Positions 48,260 to 59,764 of a stretch of DNA of 64,000 nucleotides are shown here, in pieces (positions within the stretch are counted from its first letter, which is position 1; the number at the start of each line of letters is the position of its first letter). A program made the position numbers and the translations under genes. Source of the stretch: Hexactinellida sp. DTS-2022 (Eukaryota; Porifera; Hexactinellida); contig JAPNXP010000003.1 in assembly GCA_028753945.1 (NCBI GenBank), positions 806,001-870,000 of the forward strand, in the 5' to 3' direction. The notes below the pieces were generated by a model that worked only from the letters and a program-made list of their open reading frames with translations, was not told the origin of the DNA and ran no database searches.

Positions 48260-48558
48260 ATGTGGGTTTATATTAGATAAATAAGCATTATTTATTTTTG
48301 AACCAAAGTGGAATACGATAAGCAATATAATAAGTGGACAGTCTACCTTTCGCCCGGCCCGGAATTGGATGTTGAAGTGAGGTTCTAGATTACATAAATA
48401 AATCTAATTTTAAGTCAAACTAAAGTTGACTAGGACAAGCAGTATTCTGAGTGTACAATCTCCCTCTCTCCCTGTTCGTGTTGCTAGTAAATTGTGGGAT
48501 TATTTTAGATAAATAAGCATAATTTGAGTCAAACTAAAGTGGACTAGGACAAGCAATA
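48260..48558 (+). repeat. Satellite array, last block
   Basis: Two to three monomers ('caaagtggaatacgataagc', 'ggaattggatgttgaagtg'), ending in 'ggacaagcaatatt', where the P-type relic starts. Confidence 0.88.
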
Positions 48559-48589
48559 TTTAAAACTAATAGAATCCTCCATTTCCACA

Positions 48590-49735
48590 TCATTTTTAGA
48601 AAGGATATCTGACAAATGTTCTTTAACTTAAGTCTGAGGGGTGGGAAGGGTGAAAAAATATTTGGTCCTAACTTATCCCCTGAATCCCCCACAAGAACTG
48701 TATTTGCTATCATTGTTTCTAGTTTACACAAAAAATGGTCCCGTATTTCTCGTTTGATACCTTGCGCATCTATATCTGCTGAATACCTTTCCTGTAATTA
48801 AGTCTTGTATTTTGGATATCGAATCTTGCGGTTTGAAAGTACAGATTATTTCTACCGACAATTACCCTTTAAAAGTGAACTTATTCAAGTTATTTACTCC
48901 AACTAAACAGTTAGAGACTAGTGTACCACACCCTTCTGATACTAAAAGAAAACTCTATGTTAGTAATGTTACTTTTGACTTTATGCACATTTTGAAAAGT
49001 ATTCGAAACAACTGGTTGAATCATATCGTATGATGTCAGGTTCAAACTATCATATCTCGTATCTTAAAATCCTTGAAACTGAACGCCGCCTCAAGTTATC
49101 TAACATAATAAAGATTTTTGCTCACAACAAGATTGTGGCTTATATCAATTCCGACATTTATTGATTCATACTCATCCCTTGATACGAATAATGGCGATGA
49201 AATCGATGTCCAACTAGTCTGGGATGAAATTGATGATCTAACATCCATTGAATGTAGTTTACAGACTCTTCACTCACTAGCTTTTATTGCTCGTTATGCA
49301 GTACATAAATATATTTTAAAAACTCAGCCATGTCATGTTTGCATTGATCTTTTGACCATTGACAAAGACTTTATCTTTGATGAAGATTCACAACCCGAGT
49401 TCAGGCTTTTGCAATAACTGACCGTGGTGGCCTAAAGTATCCATCTGAGTTTATTTTCGAATCTATAGTAACTTTATGGAAGACGTTAATTGCAATTGAA
49501 AGCAAAGAAAACTTGTTGGCGATATTGAGGGAAGGATCATCCAGAAAAATTATTGCGAAAGTAACCTTGATATTCATAGAAGAGACTGTGCGATTGCTAA
49601 ATTGAGTTGCATTTCTTGTGGTGTCTCTATTTTGACTATCCAAAAAAATCTTATTTTCACTTGCGCCAACTGTTTACTAGCTAACAAGGTTAATAATTAT
49701 AACTCCGCTGTTGCATCTAAAGAATAGAAAAGCGA
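48590..49735 (+). pseudogene. P-element/THAP9-like transposase relic
   Basis: Successive frame pieces match the middle and end of the P/THAP9 transposase: TRTVFAIIVSSLHKKWSRIS; then DIESCGLKVQIISTDNYPLKVNLFKLF and TFDFMHILKSIRNNWLNH (48812-49033), typical of the catalytic and GTP-binding insertion region; then SLAFIARYAVHKYI with CHVC (49118-49417); and DRGGLKYPSEFIFESIVTLW after 49420. At least three frame changes or stops separate the pieces. No THAP finger, terminal inverted repeat or target duplication is visible. It abuts the satellite on the left. Confidence 0.75.
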
Positions 49736-49739
49736 AAAC

Positions 49740-50935
49740 TGATGAAGTTCTCACATTAATGAAATACACCAGAAGGCTACTCTTCTATTATTACTATTCT
49801 TATTATTATTATTATTTGAACCCACATTATTATTTATGTATTCTTATCATTGTTGTTAAGTAAGCATTATATAAAGACTCAATAGAGAAAATCTACTAAT
49901 TTACTAGAAATATTTATTATAACAGATTAATTTCTAAAATTAATCTCATCGTACAACACTTCATCCATGGTATATTTGATGGTAGGCCTTATATAGAGTA
50001 GGCTATGGGGTAACTTATCTACTCAAAATAGGAAAAAGTGGTTACTTTTCAAATTATAGCCAACTGAATCACCCTTGTCCTCATTTTGCAACTTCAACCA
50101 ATCTAATCTTTGAATTCTGTACGAAAAATTTGCCTATTTCCTAACGATTATCCCTTAACCTACTATTAGTTCGATTTATTTTCAATTAAAATCAATTTGT
50201 AATGTTATGTAGATATATTCATTTGATTTATTTTACAATTACTGGGTATATTGCATTGCAATTATCAATTCAGTACATACTCGAATCAGACGTCAGATGT
50301 ACCAATTTCTATTCCTATTTAAATTCTGCTAGTACGTACTCTAGAAAATTGTCAGCAGAACTTCGTCAGTGTTTTGATGTATGAGTACGTGACAACCTAA
50401 TACTTTTATATTATCGTAGAGTGTGTTTGAAGACTTGTATACCCTTACTTCGTGTTTACACAATTCAACAAGTCAGCATTTCGACCTGTGCATTATGCAT
50501 ACGGATAAGACATGCCTTCCGTTAGCACGTACTTTGCCTTGTTTCCCAAGGCTGGTACGCCTTAATCGAGTTCTATTATACGGCTATTCTAATTGATGTA
50601 CGTACATCCCAAAAATAGCATTACAATGCAGTGTTAGTGGAACATTTGAGTTGAATCATCCATGTGCTGTAATCGTAATTATTAAGTTCTAGATTGTCTA
50701 ATTAGTAAAGCATTTTATTTTGACGACTAGTAGCAACTAACATTATTTCGCAAGATCCCAAATTGTTTTTATATTTATTTTTATAATGTTCAGTTAACTT
50801 AAATCAACCATTTACGAATTTTATATAATGGTGTAATTAGATATCGATGCTGTAACTAATACAAAATTATTTAAAAATACCATATTATAATTACTTTCTT
50901 GCACAGTATACTAAAGGTAAGGACTTGCCATACAT
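49740..50935. other. No gene recognised
   Basis: AT-rich DNA with a short TTATTA microsatellite at about 49790. No frame, repeat end or RNA gene that I can support. Confidence 0.3.
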
Positions 50936-50939
50936 GTCA

Positions 50940-51600
50940 GATGACAGCGGCCTTGACACCACAACCGCAAAAGAAGCTCCAACCAATCCACTTCCGTCTA
51001 AAACGTGGAAACATATAGGGATGGACCTTATATGTGATTTCTCTGAAAACAAAGATGGATATAAACCAAGGTTGCAACCGAATAGTTGACCAAATAGTTG
51101 TTTTCCGATTAGCTGAGAATCGTTCGGGTTCCCAAATTAAGGTTTATTGTTTTTTTGTGAACCCTGAGGTATCTAGCTCATCAAATAAAAGCATTTGGCT
51201 TACCTGATGATAATATTTTGCTGATCTGATATTAGTATTCGGTTGACCAAATAGTATTATTCGGTTGACCGAATAGTACAATTTGTCAACCGAATACTAA
51301 CCTAGATTCAACAAAATATCATTATCAGGTGAAGCAAATACTTGTCATTGTAGACATGGATATATATTCTGTCCAAAATGACAAATAATACTGGGTTTCG
51401 GTGAGCGACCGATTCTTAGCTAATCGGCAAGCAACTATTCGGTCAACTATTCGGTTGCAACCTTGATATAAACACATTTTAGTCACTGTTTGTTATCTGA
51501 GCAAATACGTTACTGTGCTCGCTCTCAAGTCGAAGACATCAGAAGAAGCAATCCAGAATCTTAAAGAGATGGAAGAAAAGAAACAGCATTTATAATTGAG
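50940..51600 (+). mobile_element. Integrase-bearing element fossil (Ginger or Gypsy-type)
   Basis: Short stretches on both sides of a MITE resemble the start of an integrase catalytic core (WKHIGMDLICDFSENKDGYK before it, ALKSKTSEEAIQNLKE after it). With so little left I cannot tell a Ginger transposon from an LTR retrotransposon. It is an old, broken fragment without visible ends. Confidence 0.55.
51067..51465. mobile_element. hAT-like MITE, target ATATAAAC
   Basis: Ends CAAGGTTGCAACCGAATAG and CTATTCGGTTGCAACCTTG, with ATATAAAC on both sides (51059-51066, 51466-51473). 399 bp, with several copies of 'attcggttgacc'. Inserted in the integrase fossil. Confidence 0.9.
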
Positions 51601-51627
51601 ATAGAGTCTAACTACAAAATGTTTTAA

Positions 51628-52313
51628 CCGTAGACTGCCGGAGTGATTTTCAGGAAAATAGCATACCCTGTAGTTCTTTGAATTTAATATTTAGAACCTA
51701 ATAATTTGAAATCCAACAAGAGCATAATAATAAATCAACATTCTAGAATTTTTGAAAAAATTTACTAAAGGATTTCGACAAAAAGTGATGTCACATACTT
51801 TCTCTTTAAATCGATATAACGCCGTTAACATGTAAGTGATCCTTTGTTTTTAAACTTGAATAATGACGACTATCTTATTAGTCATCAGATCTCAAAAATT
51901 GAACAAATTCCGATTCACTAAACGAAAGTTACATCTTTTTAAAAAAATCGGCAAATTTGTTTCTGATGAACCATGGATTACGAAAAATTACATAAATTTG
52001 AGTTATATCTATCACAACTCTGTATTAGTCAAACCAAATATACTAAAATAGATATTATTTAGTCTAATATCTTCTTTCGGGTATTTCTACGGTGAAATTA
52101 TAACATTTATAATTTAGAAAAGCAAGTGGCGGGCAAGTGGAGCATTTCACTTTTATGCTACGTCATCATAACAATTTCTGAAAATTTTGATTTTTTGAAT
52201 GAAATCGATAGAGAGTACAAAACCATGTCTAAATCCCAATTTTCTTGAAATTTGAATTATTTGATCGACCTGTTTTCCTCCTGGCACAACGTGTATCAGT
52301 AGGCAGTCTACAG
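51628..52313. mobile_element. TTAA-B MITE copy
   Basis: Left TTAA at 51624-51627; the right flank reads TAAA, one base off. Ends CCGTAGACTGCCGG and 'aggcagtctacag'. About as long as and similar to 9328-10009. Confidence 0.85.
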
Positions 52314-53794
52314 TAAACGCTACCTACGAACAGTCAGGACTGTGACGTAATGGGTAAAATCAAAACTATTAACGATGTCAATTCAATTAGTATATCAGTT
52401 CCTTTGCCTTACTATAGAGTATGTGAAAAATAACTAACATCATTGATTTCATTCTTAAACTTGCGTATATTCAATGAAAACATATATAGCGTTGCTATGT
52501 AATATAAGCCATAGATATTTCTAGTAGAAAATCACGATAACTTGAAACACTTTGTTTTTACTTCATTACTCGCCAAATCAATATGTATTCAAATTGCCTA
52601 TACGAGAAAATCACCAATATTATCGAAATTTATAAATTTATAAGGAATTCAAAAATTTAGGTCTATTTTTCGATGGAATTTCCCTATTTTTGAGAAATGT
52701 GGCCATACATAGAAAAAAGTATGGAAACGCTCTGAACGATATTTAGATATATATATAAACTACATCTCCCAGAAATTTCAAGTTGATATGATAAATAATC
52801 ACGGAGTTCTCTAGCTTTTTCCACACCCGGTATTAGAAAATATGTATGTGGAGAAGAGGGTTTAGAAGGACACAATAGTGGCACAAACCTTCAATACTTC
52901 TGACAGAAAATGGTTTGAAGATAATTGAAGCAGTTCATATTCCTCGAAAACGATTACTGTTAGTGTTAGCAAGTTAGAGCTAAGCTCTTGCACAACTCTG
53001 ATTTTCATGATCGATGGTTTGTGATGGTCACATGACACCTCCATATATGGGCATGGGCTCCTTGAGCATGGTAACTATTTGGAAAATAGTCCAATTTGTC
53101 ATTCCAATGATATATGCATGATATACTGATGTGAATAATCGATTAGAGCTAAGCTCTGCTTTCGCTAGTTTATGAGATACAAAAATGCTGAATCATCAAA
53201 ATGTGGCACATATCCATGCCCATATATGGTCATTTGAAAAAACGGGGCGTCTGAGGGTCACAAAAAGTATTAGGGACGCATAGGAAGTCGTGTATTGCGA
53301 TGCTTTTTCACTAGTACATTTTAATTCTAGGTGCACGGAGTCTGAGAAATGTATTCAGAGGGGGGGGGTGTTAGAAATAGGACCCCTAGGATAGATAATG
53401 TACCCTAACTTTGCGAATTTTCTCTTTCTATATGATTTTTTATCAATTTTGGTGTTTTAGCACAGACTATCAAATGGGCCAGGTATATTCAAGGAAAATC
53501 ACCAAATCTCATGTCAGTTACAGCAAACAATCTATCTGAAAGTGCTGAACCACTGAAAAAGTCCACTTAGCACCCCAAATATCGACTTATAGAGGTCAAA
53601 TTAGTCGAGATATTGTACATTTGACCTTTGCATATCCTTGGGGGCTTAATCAAACGTCTATAGACGAAATTATTTTTTTTTGAGATTTTGTAGCCAGCCA
53701 CACCATTGGCAAAAATAGTACTCGTCGGTAGCGTTAATTCAACAATTTTATAATACAGATACAAAATTTTCACAACTATATTTTTTTAAATGAT
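52314..53794. other. Diverged repeat, no gene
   Basis: Blocks 'tagagctaagctct', 'ccatatatgggcatg' and 'gaagtcgtgtattgcgatg' recall the internal part of TTAA-C elements (36180-36500), much diverged. A run of nine G lies near 53362. No coding frame. Confidence 0.4.
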
Positions 53795-53883
53795 GCTTCG
53801 GGTTAATTGGGACAACTTCCCAAGAACAGAATCCTTTCATTATAAGTTATTACTAATTATAGGTTAATCGGGACAAATGCCGC
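53795..53883. mobile_element. pogo-like fragment
   Basis: 'gggttaattgggacaac' and 'aggttaatcgggacaaa' match 43620-43720. The fragment stops at 'gccgcTTAA', where TTAA-D copy 3 is inserted. Confidence 0.65.
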
Positions 53884-53887
53884 TTAA

Positions 53888-55103
53888 GGATGCTTGACGC
53901 CAAATTATCCGGTATTTAACTTCAAAAATTATAGTGTCGATTATTGTGAAATAACATGCAAAAATAACCGGGAATTCTGTTGGAAGTGCAAATTTTCAAA
54001 AATCTAGAATATTTTTCGTCAAAAGTGCATTATTAGTGACGTCATTTTTGATGACATCGGTGATTATGTGAACATTCCTCACATTTATCACCATTGATGG
54101 TTATTTATGTGCATTTTGATACTAATATCAGTTCATATATAACTAATATGTATCAACTGCACGGTGGATAGCATTTGGAGAATGTATACTTGAGGTTATG
54201 GGTTCGAATCTCTATGGTGACAATCTTTTTAATTATTCTGGGATATATAGCAATTCATTTGAAAGGTGCCACAAATATACATGGTGCATGTACATAGTAG
54301 TTCAAAACATTGCTGGAATGAACTTTCTGTTGAATTTCGAACAATTCTCACAGCCAATTACATCAAATTCCTTTTCCAGCTGGTGTCCCAAAATAAAGTG
54401 GACTTGCATAAATGGATAAATATCAAGTCATTTAGTTACGAACAATGACTGAATGCATGTAAAGCTTATCGTACGAATAGAAGCTTACATACTCCTTCCA
54501 TCCCGGGATGAAACACCAATTGAAATGTATCTATTATTAGTGGGAATAACCTGGTAAACTTTGAACGCTTGTATCTCAAAACTCATTTTTTCGACCTTCT
54601 CGGCATTAGTTGAGAAAAAATATTTAGCGGAATGACTAAAAAAACTCAGATATACTTGTATACACTATTGTCAATAAAAATGACTTGTACAAGAACTAAG
54701 TGTTCTTTGAACCAATTTGGTGTAAAATTGTCTAATTTTGACCGATTTTTGAGATAACAAGGGTCAAGCACCCACAGGATAGAAAGTGGGAACTCTACAC
54801 TACCAAAGCTAGTCATTTTTTCATTCCTAGTTGTGGGGAATATGTACAAAACTTTTCAGAACTTGCGCCACAATATAACACTCTGGATAATGCCGAGAAG
54901 TTTTGATTCTATAGTATTACGGGTATGAGAAGACAAAAAAATTTTTCACCCTCCCTGACAAAAATATAATTCCAAAAAATGATCTCAAGTGCTAAATATC
55001 TAAGTTAGGATAAAGGATCTTATGTTTATAGTGATTTACCATTGTTTGGACAAAACTATGGAAACTGCCCATTACAGCTAATGTTAACTCGCGTTCAGCA
55101 TCC
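53888..55103. mobile_element. TTAA-D MITE copy 3
   Basis: TTAA at 53884-53887 and 55104-55107; ends GGATGCTTGACGCC and CGCGTTCAGCATCC. Nearly the full reverse complement of copy 1 (12032-13263). One TGACGTCA near 54038. Confidence 0.88.
54157..54221 (+). other. tRNA-like segment inside TTAA-D copy 3
   Basis: 'ctgcacggtggatag...' with B box 'gggttcgaatctctatggtgac'; counterpart of 12930-12994. Confidence 0.5.
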
Positions 55104-55107
55104 TTAA

Positions 55108-55524
55108 TGTGACTTTGACAAAAATGTATAAATTTAGCAAAAAAATTCAAATTCTCAAAATCGAGCAAAGTTTGGTACGCTATAAGTTTGTATCCTCAAC
55201 ATGTAGAGATTTCCCATTTTGAATATTTATAATATAAATCAATAAATGCGAAATTCCTAGTCAGCATAGCTATAATACCCATTGCAAGCTAGCCTCTAAG
55301 TACATTTTGAAGGTTCATTAAATTATTTTCGGGAAAATATCAACAATATATATTCCATATTAGAAATGTATATAAATTCAAAATTCGAAATCAACATACT
55401 TCTTTACCTATTAAGTCCAGTGCGTGCATGGGGACAATCTGTAATGTTCAATGCTGTAAATTACATTGTAAAGGACATAATAAAATGAATGAAATAAACG
55501 TCTAATAAATAACAAGTGTGTATA
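55108..55524. other. Spacer with a diverged 140-bp repeat unit
   Basis: 55230-55410 resembles the tandem repeat at 3521-4990 ('aaattcctagtcagcatag', 'aaattcgaaatcaacatac'). It ends with 'aataaaatgaatgaaataaa', which looks like the A-rich tail of a retroposon. Confidence 0.4.
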
Positions 55525-56099
55525 TGTTGCAGTGTAAAAGCGAGTTTGGTGTGATTGCAATCACACTGGATGATTGCAATCACACCAATTGCCTAGTGTG
55601 ATTGCAAGCACACTAGTGTACTTGCAATCACACCAACCTATTGGTGTAATTGTGAGTTCGATTTCAATTGATATATAGATTTTCGAATGAAGCTCAGAAA
55701 CGTAAACAAAATATCTATCTCCCACTATGAATTAATAATGATTACCTATGAATGAATCGAATAACGTAAATTCAACTAAACTGTATTGCTTTGATAGGTA
55801 TCACGTATGTTTTAGACACTTAAAATCGATTTTGTATATTTGGAATGTCTTAAGGCATGGGTTTCTTAAAAATTTGACGCCATGCCCCCGGACCCCTTTT
55901 CAATCTGTGAATTATCACGTCCCTTAATGTTCATTTGACTACCAAACTGGAAAGACATTTCTTTATAAGATAAATGAGTTTATTATTCAATATAATATCG
56001 TATGTCATCAGAATTTCACTATTGTAAATCCGAGTTCTAATGTTTATAAGTAACTAAGCATAATATAATGTCACTAACAATGCTACAAACCACAAGGCT

Positions 56100-56603
56100 C
56101 TATTGTTCTATGTTTGAACACATCCTTCCTTTGTGACATTTTGTAGAGCACTTCTTATCAGAATTTCTACATGGACATTTTCGGTTGATGCATTTCTTAC
56201 ACTTACATGCCCCAATTCCTGTACCAAGGGAAGCATTTTGCATCAGCTCTGTTTGTGATATGATCCTTGTAGAACTGAATGGGGTAGTAATTAAATTTGA
56301 AGATTGGATTTCAAATTGGTTACGCGAATAACCACCTGATATTAAACCCTCAGATGTTGCTATAGTGTAGATATCGTCCTGTTTGTCATGGATACTGCCT
56401 AAGATATTTCGAGGACCGATTGCACACAATCTATCAGGATGTGGAATTGGTAAAACAATAGCATCGCCTAATTCGGCTGGTTTGAATCTTTTCCCGCTGG
56501 CTCGGAGCATCCGTTCATGGCATTTTTCTTGAGACCGTTTTATCCTAGCACGCATTTCGTTACACGCTTTATTTTGGTTTTCAGATCGCATGCTTTGCTC
56601 CAT
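56100..56603 (-). CDS. Ginger 2 transposase, C-terminal part
   Basis: Minus-strand frame with RASGKRFKPAELGDAIVLPIP, GPRNILGSIHDKQDDIYTIAT and a C-terminal cysteine cluster CKCKKCINRKCPCRNSDKKC, parallel to the end of Ginger 1. The preceding zinc-finger segment (about 56604-56740, with a GAHRCPKCK-like sequence) is readable but in other frames, so the gene is damaged. Confidence 0.8.
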   Translation of the reverse strand: MEQSMRSENQNKACNEMRARIKRSQEKCHERMLRASGKRFKPAELGDAIVLPIPHPDRLCAIGPRNILGSIHDKQDDIYTIATSEGLISGGYSRNQFEIQSSNLITTPFSSTRIISQTELMQNASLGTGIGACKCKKCINRKCPCRNSDKKCSTKCHKGRMCSNIEQ

Positions 56604-56925
56604 ATTTTAGATCCATATCCCTCTTCTTCAGACCTTCCACAAAATACGTGAATGTAACCTTTGCACTTAGGACATCTGTGGGCCCCACTGGTTTCGTTTC
56701 CGCATGCAATACAGATAAGCGGGATTTCAATAGAATCTGAAGAGGATGCAGCACTGACGCCTACTTGACTGACATAACTCCTTTCATGTCCTTTGAGAAG
56801 ATCAGTAAAAGCTGTTGAAGATCTCTGAGGGATAGGACTGGGATGGAATATGTTCAGTTAGTGAATCAAATTGAGGAGGCACAGTATGTGGATTAGCAGT
56901 ATCAGTGGTAACAGGGGTAGATATC

Positions 56926-56985
56926 TAAAAGAAAGACATTCAAACATCTTAGCAGGAAACACAATGATATGATCTTGAACTTACA
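56926..56985 (-). other. Probable 60-bp intron in Ginger 2
   Basis: On the minus strand it starts GTAAGTTC and ends TTTCTTTTAG. The coding on both sides (DDLDSYIDY before, ISTPVTTDT after) is uninterrupted in sense, while the 60 bp contain stops. A consensus donor and a pyrimidine-rich acceptor make a real spliceosomal intron likely. Ginger 1 shows no intron at the equivalent place. Confidence 0.65.
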
Positions 56986-57158
56986 TAATCTATGTAGCTA
57001 TCTAGGTCGTCTTCGTGTGGGATGTTATTCCAATCATCTTCAGGAACTCCGTAATAGGTTAGGCCAAATATTGGTTTCCTGTTAAACACTGCTTCATAGG
57101 GAGACATTTTTATGGTGGTGTGATAACTGGTTTTGTGATGAAGTTTTATCCATCTTAG

Positions 57159-57451
57159 CTATTTAATCCAACATTGATCATTTTCATTATCAATCATCTT
57201 TGTGAAGAGTGCATCTTTGATGTCTCTGTTTTTCCGTTCCACTGCTCCCTGGCACTCTGGGTGACGAGGCTTGCCATGAACAATCTTTACACCCGGCCAT
57301 TCTTTTGCAAGAGTTGAAAACAAGAGATCATTTCTAAATTCACGGCCATTATCAGAGTGAAGTATATGCGGAGGTCCTTGTTGGCAAAATATGTCAAGAA
57401 GGACTTCACAAACCTCTTCGGCCGACTTTCGCATCAATCGTTTAAGATTTA
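57159..57451 (-). CDS. Ginger 2 integrase, core after the insertion
   Basis: Reads KRLMRKSAEEVCEVLLDIFCQQGPP, HSDNGREFRND (second catalytic Asp) and HPECQGAVERKNRDIKD (Glu), with 37 residues between them, as in Ginger 1. The stretch after it (57041-57158) continues the core with SYHTTIKMSPYEAVFNRKP in another frame. Cut on its N-terminal side by the 57452-63358 element. Confidence 0.85.
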
Positions 57452-57790
57452 TATACAGGTTAAAAACCCTAACCATCTAAGGAAAGTTTTTAAGGTTTGA
57501 ATTGATACTTTAGGTCACTAGGATTAGTTTAAGCCCAGACAACACTTTTGAAAATTGTTGGTTGTCACATAATAGGTGACGTCATCACACGACAAAGATT
57601 TCACACTATCGGCCATAACTTTGAAACTATATGCCGCCATGACATGAAATTTGTAAATTTGAATAGAATCCAAGAAGACCTTTCGATTGATGTCTAAATT
57701 ATTTTAATCTGACTTAATCTGTATTTTACTCTATGACGTCATCAAAAACCCTTTCGAGGGATTCAGGAGGGACACTTTCGAGAACTAGCA
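57452..57790 (+). repeat. Left inverted repeat of the Academ-like element
   Basis: Matches the complement of about 63020-63358, with blocks such as 'ttggttgtcacataatagg', 'gccataactttgaaact' and 'gacgtcatcaaaaaccctt'. The outer 30 bp differ by a small insertion. Confidence 0.85.
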
Positions 57791-58060
57791 AAGTCAAAAA
57801 GTCCAGTGGTGGATTAGGGAGACTTAATATTAGACCTTAACTGTATTTAACGTCTAATTAAGATGACTCCTGAGCTGAGTGTATATAGTATATATATAAG
57901 CCAAAACTTTTCCATAAACTCATTATAAGTCGTCGCTTTATTTTTGGGCCCCCTTTTTTTCTTTTCTAATCGTTTCTGAAGATATCTGATCACTTCGTTG
58001 GATTTGATATACAAGTTTTATATGTATATCTATAAAGTTTGCACCCAATACGCTTGACTG

Positions 58061-58525
58061 ATGATGCACTCTTCAATACCATTCCTGAGTTCAGAAACTA
58101 GAAAAACTGATAATACCTGTATTTTATGCAATGGTGCAATCGGACCAAAGGAGAACCAACAAAATCTAGGACAAAGAGGCTGGATGCAATTTAAATTGGA
58201 CGCTGAAACATGGGCGAGCATAAATATTCCACCCCATGAGCCTAAACATCGTTTTACAGAAGTTTTTGGAAAAGTTAAAGATGGGAAAGAGTCGTTTGGA
58301 GAAATTCATAAAACATGTCGGACTGAATTTGCTAGTAACAGTGGTCGCTACATTAAAAGCTACGGCACTATTGTTATCAGCAGACAAGAAATTTTCGTTA
58401 GTTCTGAAACCGAGAATGAAATTTCTATTTCAGAAGCACGTACTTCAAGAAACCTTTCCAAGGAAAACGCCATTGTTTTATCTGCGACTCTGAGCGCGAC
58501 AGTGATGATAGCAGGTACAATGTAG
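58061..58525 (+). pseudogene. Academ-like protein, part 1: first zinc-binding module
   Basis: Reads TDNTCILCNGAIG, then RFTEVFGKVKDGKESFGEIHKTCRTEF: a C-x2-C...H-x3-C module. The frame then drifts out; a second module (CFICDSERDSDD, followed by IERKWIYMKDP) begins in the next frame just before 58591 and contains one in-frame TGA. Confidence 0.6.
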
Positions 58526-58590
58526 GCGGTCTTGGATGATGTTCTGTTCTTAGCGCAAGTAAACGCCTCATAGAAAGGAAATGGATTTAT

Positions 58591-59247
58591 ATGAAAGATC
58601 CATCAAATCGTTTCTTTCAAGCAGCAAAACGACTAGATATTCTCTTAAGTGGTCCCTCTCACGACATTTTTGCGTTGGATGTTTTCTATCACCAGTCCTG
58701 TTATATCAAGTTTGCTCTTGCACCACTTCAAGTTGATGATGATGATCTCAATAAAGAAAGGAAACAGGACGTATTGCAAGCTTTTTGTTACCAAGTCCGA
58801 ACTAGAATTATTCGGGACAAGAATGCATTCCTTCTTCACGAACTGTTAGAAGATGCAAAAATATTGAGTGATGAACAGGGGCTATCATTCCCTGCTGTCG
58901 AACATACAGCTACGTTGAATCATAAACTCGTCCAAGAATTCGAGGATAGAATATCTTTCTTTCCGAGTGGAAAATACCTATTAGTACATGCATCAGACGT
59001 AAATCCATGTGAATACGCAATTGCTGCTCTACATGGCTTTGGATTGAGAGATGATGACGTAGCTAGGTCATTCAGTTGGATGGTTAGACGAAAGTTGCAA
59101 AAATCTCCTGATCATCAAAAACAATGGCCTTTGACTCCTGAAGAACTGACAGAAATGCTGAATCGTGGACCAATGCAAGATCTTTACAACGTCATCTACT
59201 ACACCATGCATAATTTTGCCAACATTAATCGATATGCTATGCTGTGA
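58591..59247 (+). pseudogene. Academ-like protein, part 2
   Basis: Continues the second module (AAKRLDILLSGPSHDIFALDVFYHQSCYIKF) and then a long region with LLEDAKILSDEQGLSFP, KYLLVHASDVNPCEYAIAALHGFGLRDDDVARSFSWMVRRKL. No domain I know by name, but the composition is coding-like. The next piece (59244) overlaps by four bases in another frame. Confidence 0.6.
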
Positions 59248-59741
59248 CAAGTTCTCACACGACAGCTATTAAGATTTGGTCTCTAGCAAACGACTGGGAG
59301 AGTCTTATTACAAGAGATCCATCTCCAAAGCAAGCAGTAATGGGGCTTGTTATTAATAGAATGACAGGTAACAAGGAGGTTGCAAATTTGTTGCACAAAT
59401 GCAATCACACCATATCTTATCAAGATATAAGAACTCAGAACCTGGCCTGGTCAAGAATGGTGTCTTCGAGGCAGCTACTTCTGTCCAACATGCGCAAAGG
59501 AATCTGCACACACAGTACCATAGACAACAACGATGGAAAGCAAGACACATTGACAGGTGCCGGCACAACTCACGACACCAACAAAACTTTATTTCAACTG
59601 CCAAGTAAAGAGGGGAAAGAATCCATCTCAGAAATCGGATCTCAAGTAGAGCGACAACTTGATATATGTGACTGCGTAGATAATGAGCAGACAAATCCAG
59701 CGCATTATCATATTGGAAGACGTGTGGACCCTCGCTTATAA
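59244..59741 (+). pseudogene. Academ-like protein, part 3
   Basis: Reads IWSLANDWESLITRDPSPKQAVMGLVINRMTGNKEVANLLHKCNHTISYQDIRTQN and then loses sense after about 59460. A readable segment ('VDNEQTNPAHYHI') comes at the end. Part of the central region; one or more frame changes. Confidence 0.5.
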
Positions 59742-59764
59742 CAAATTACAAAGATGATGGCAAT

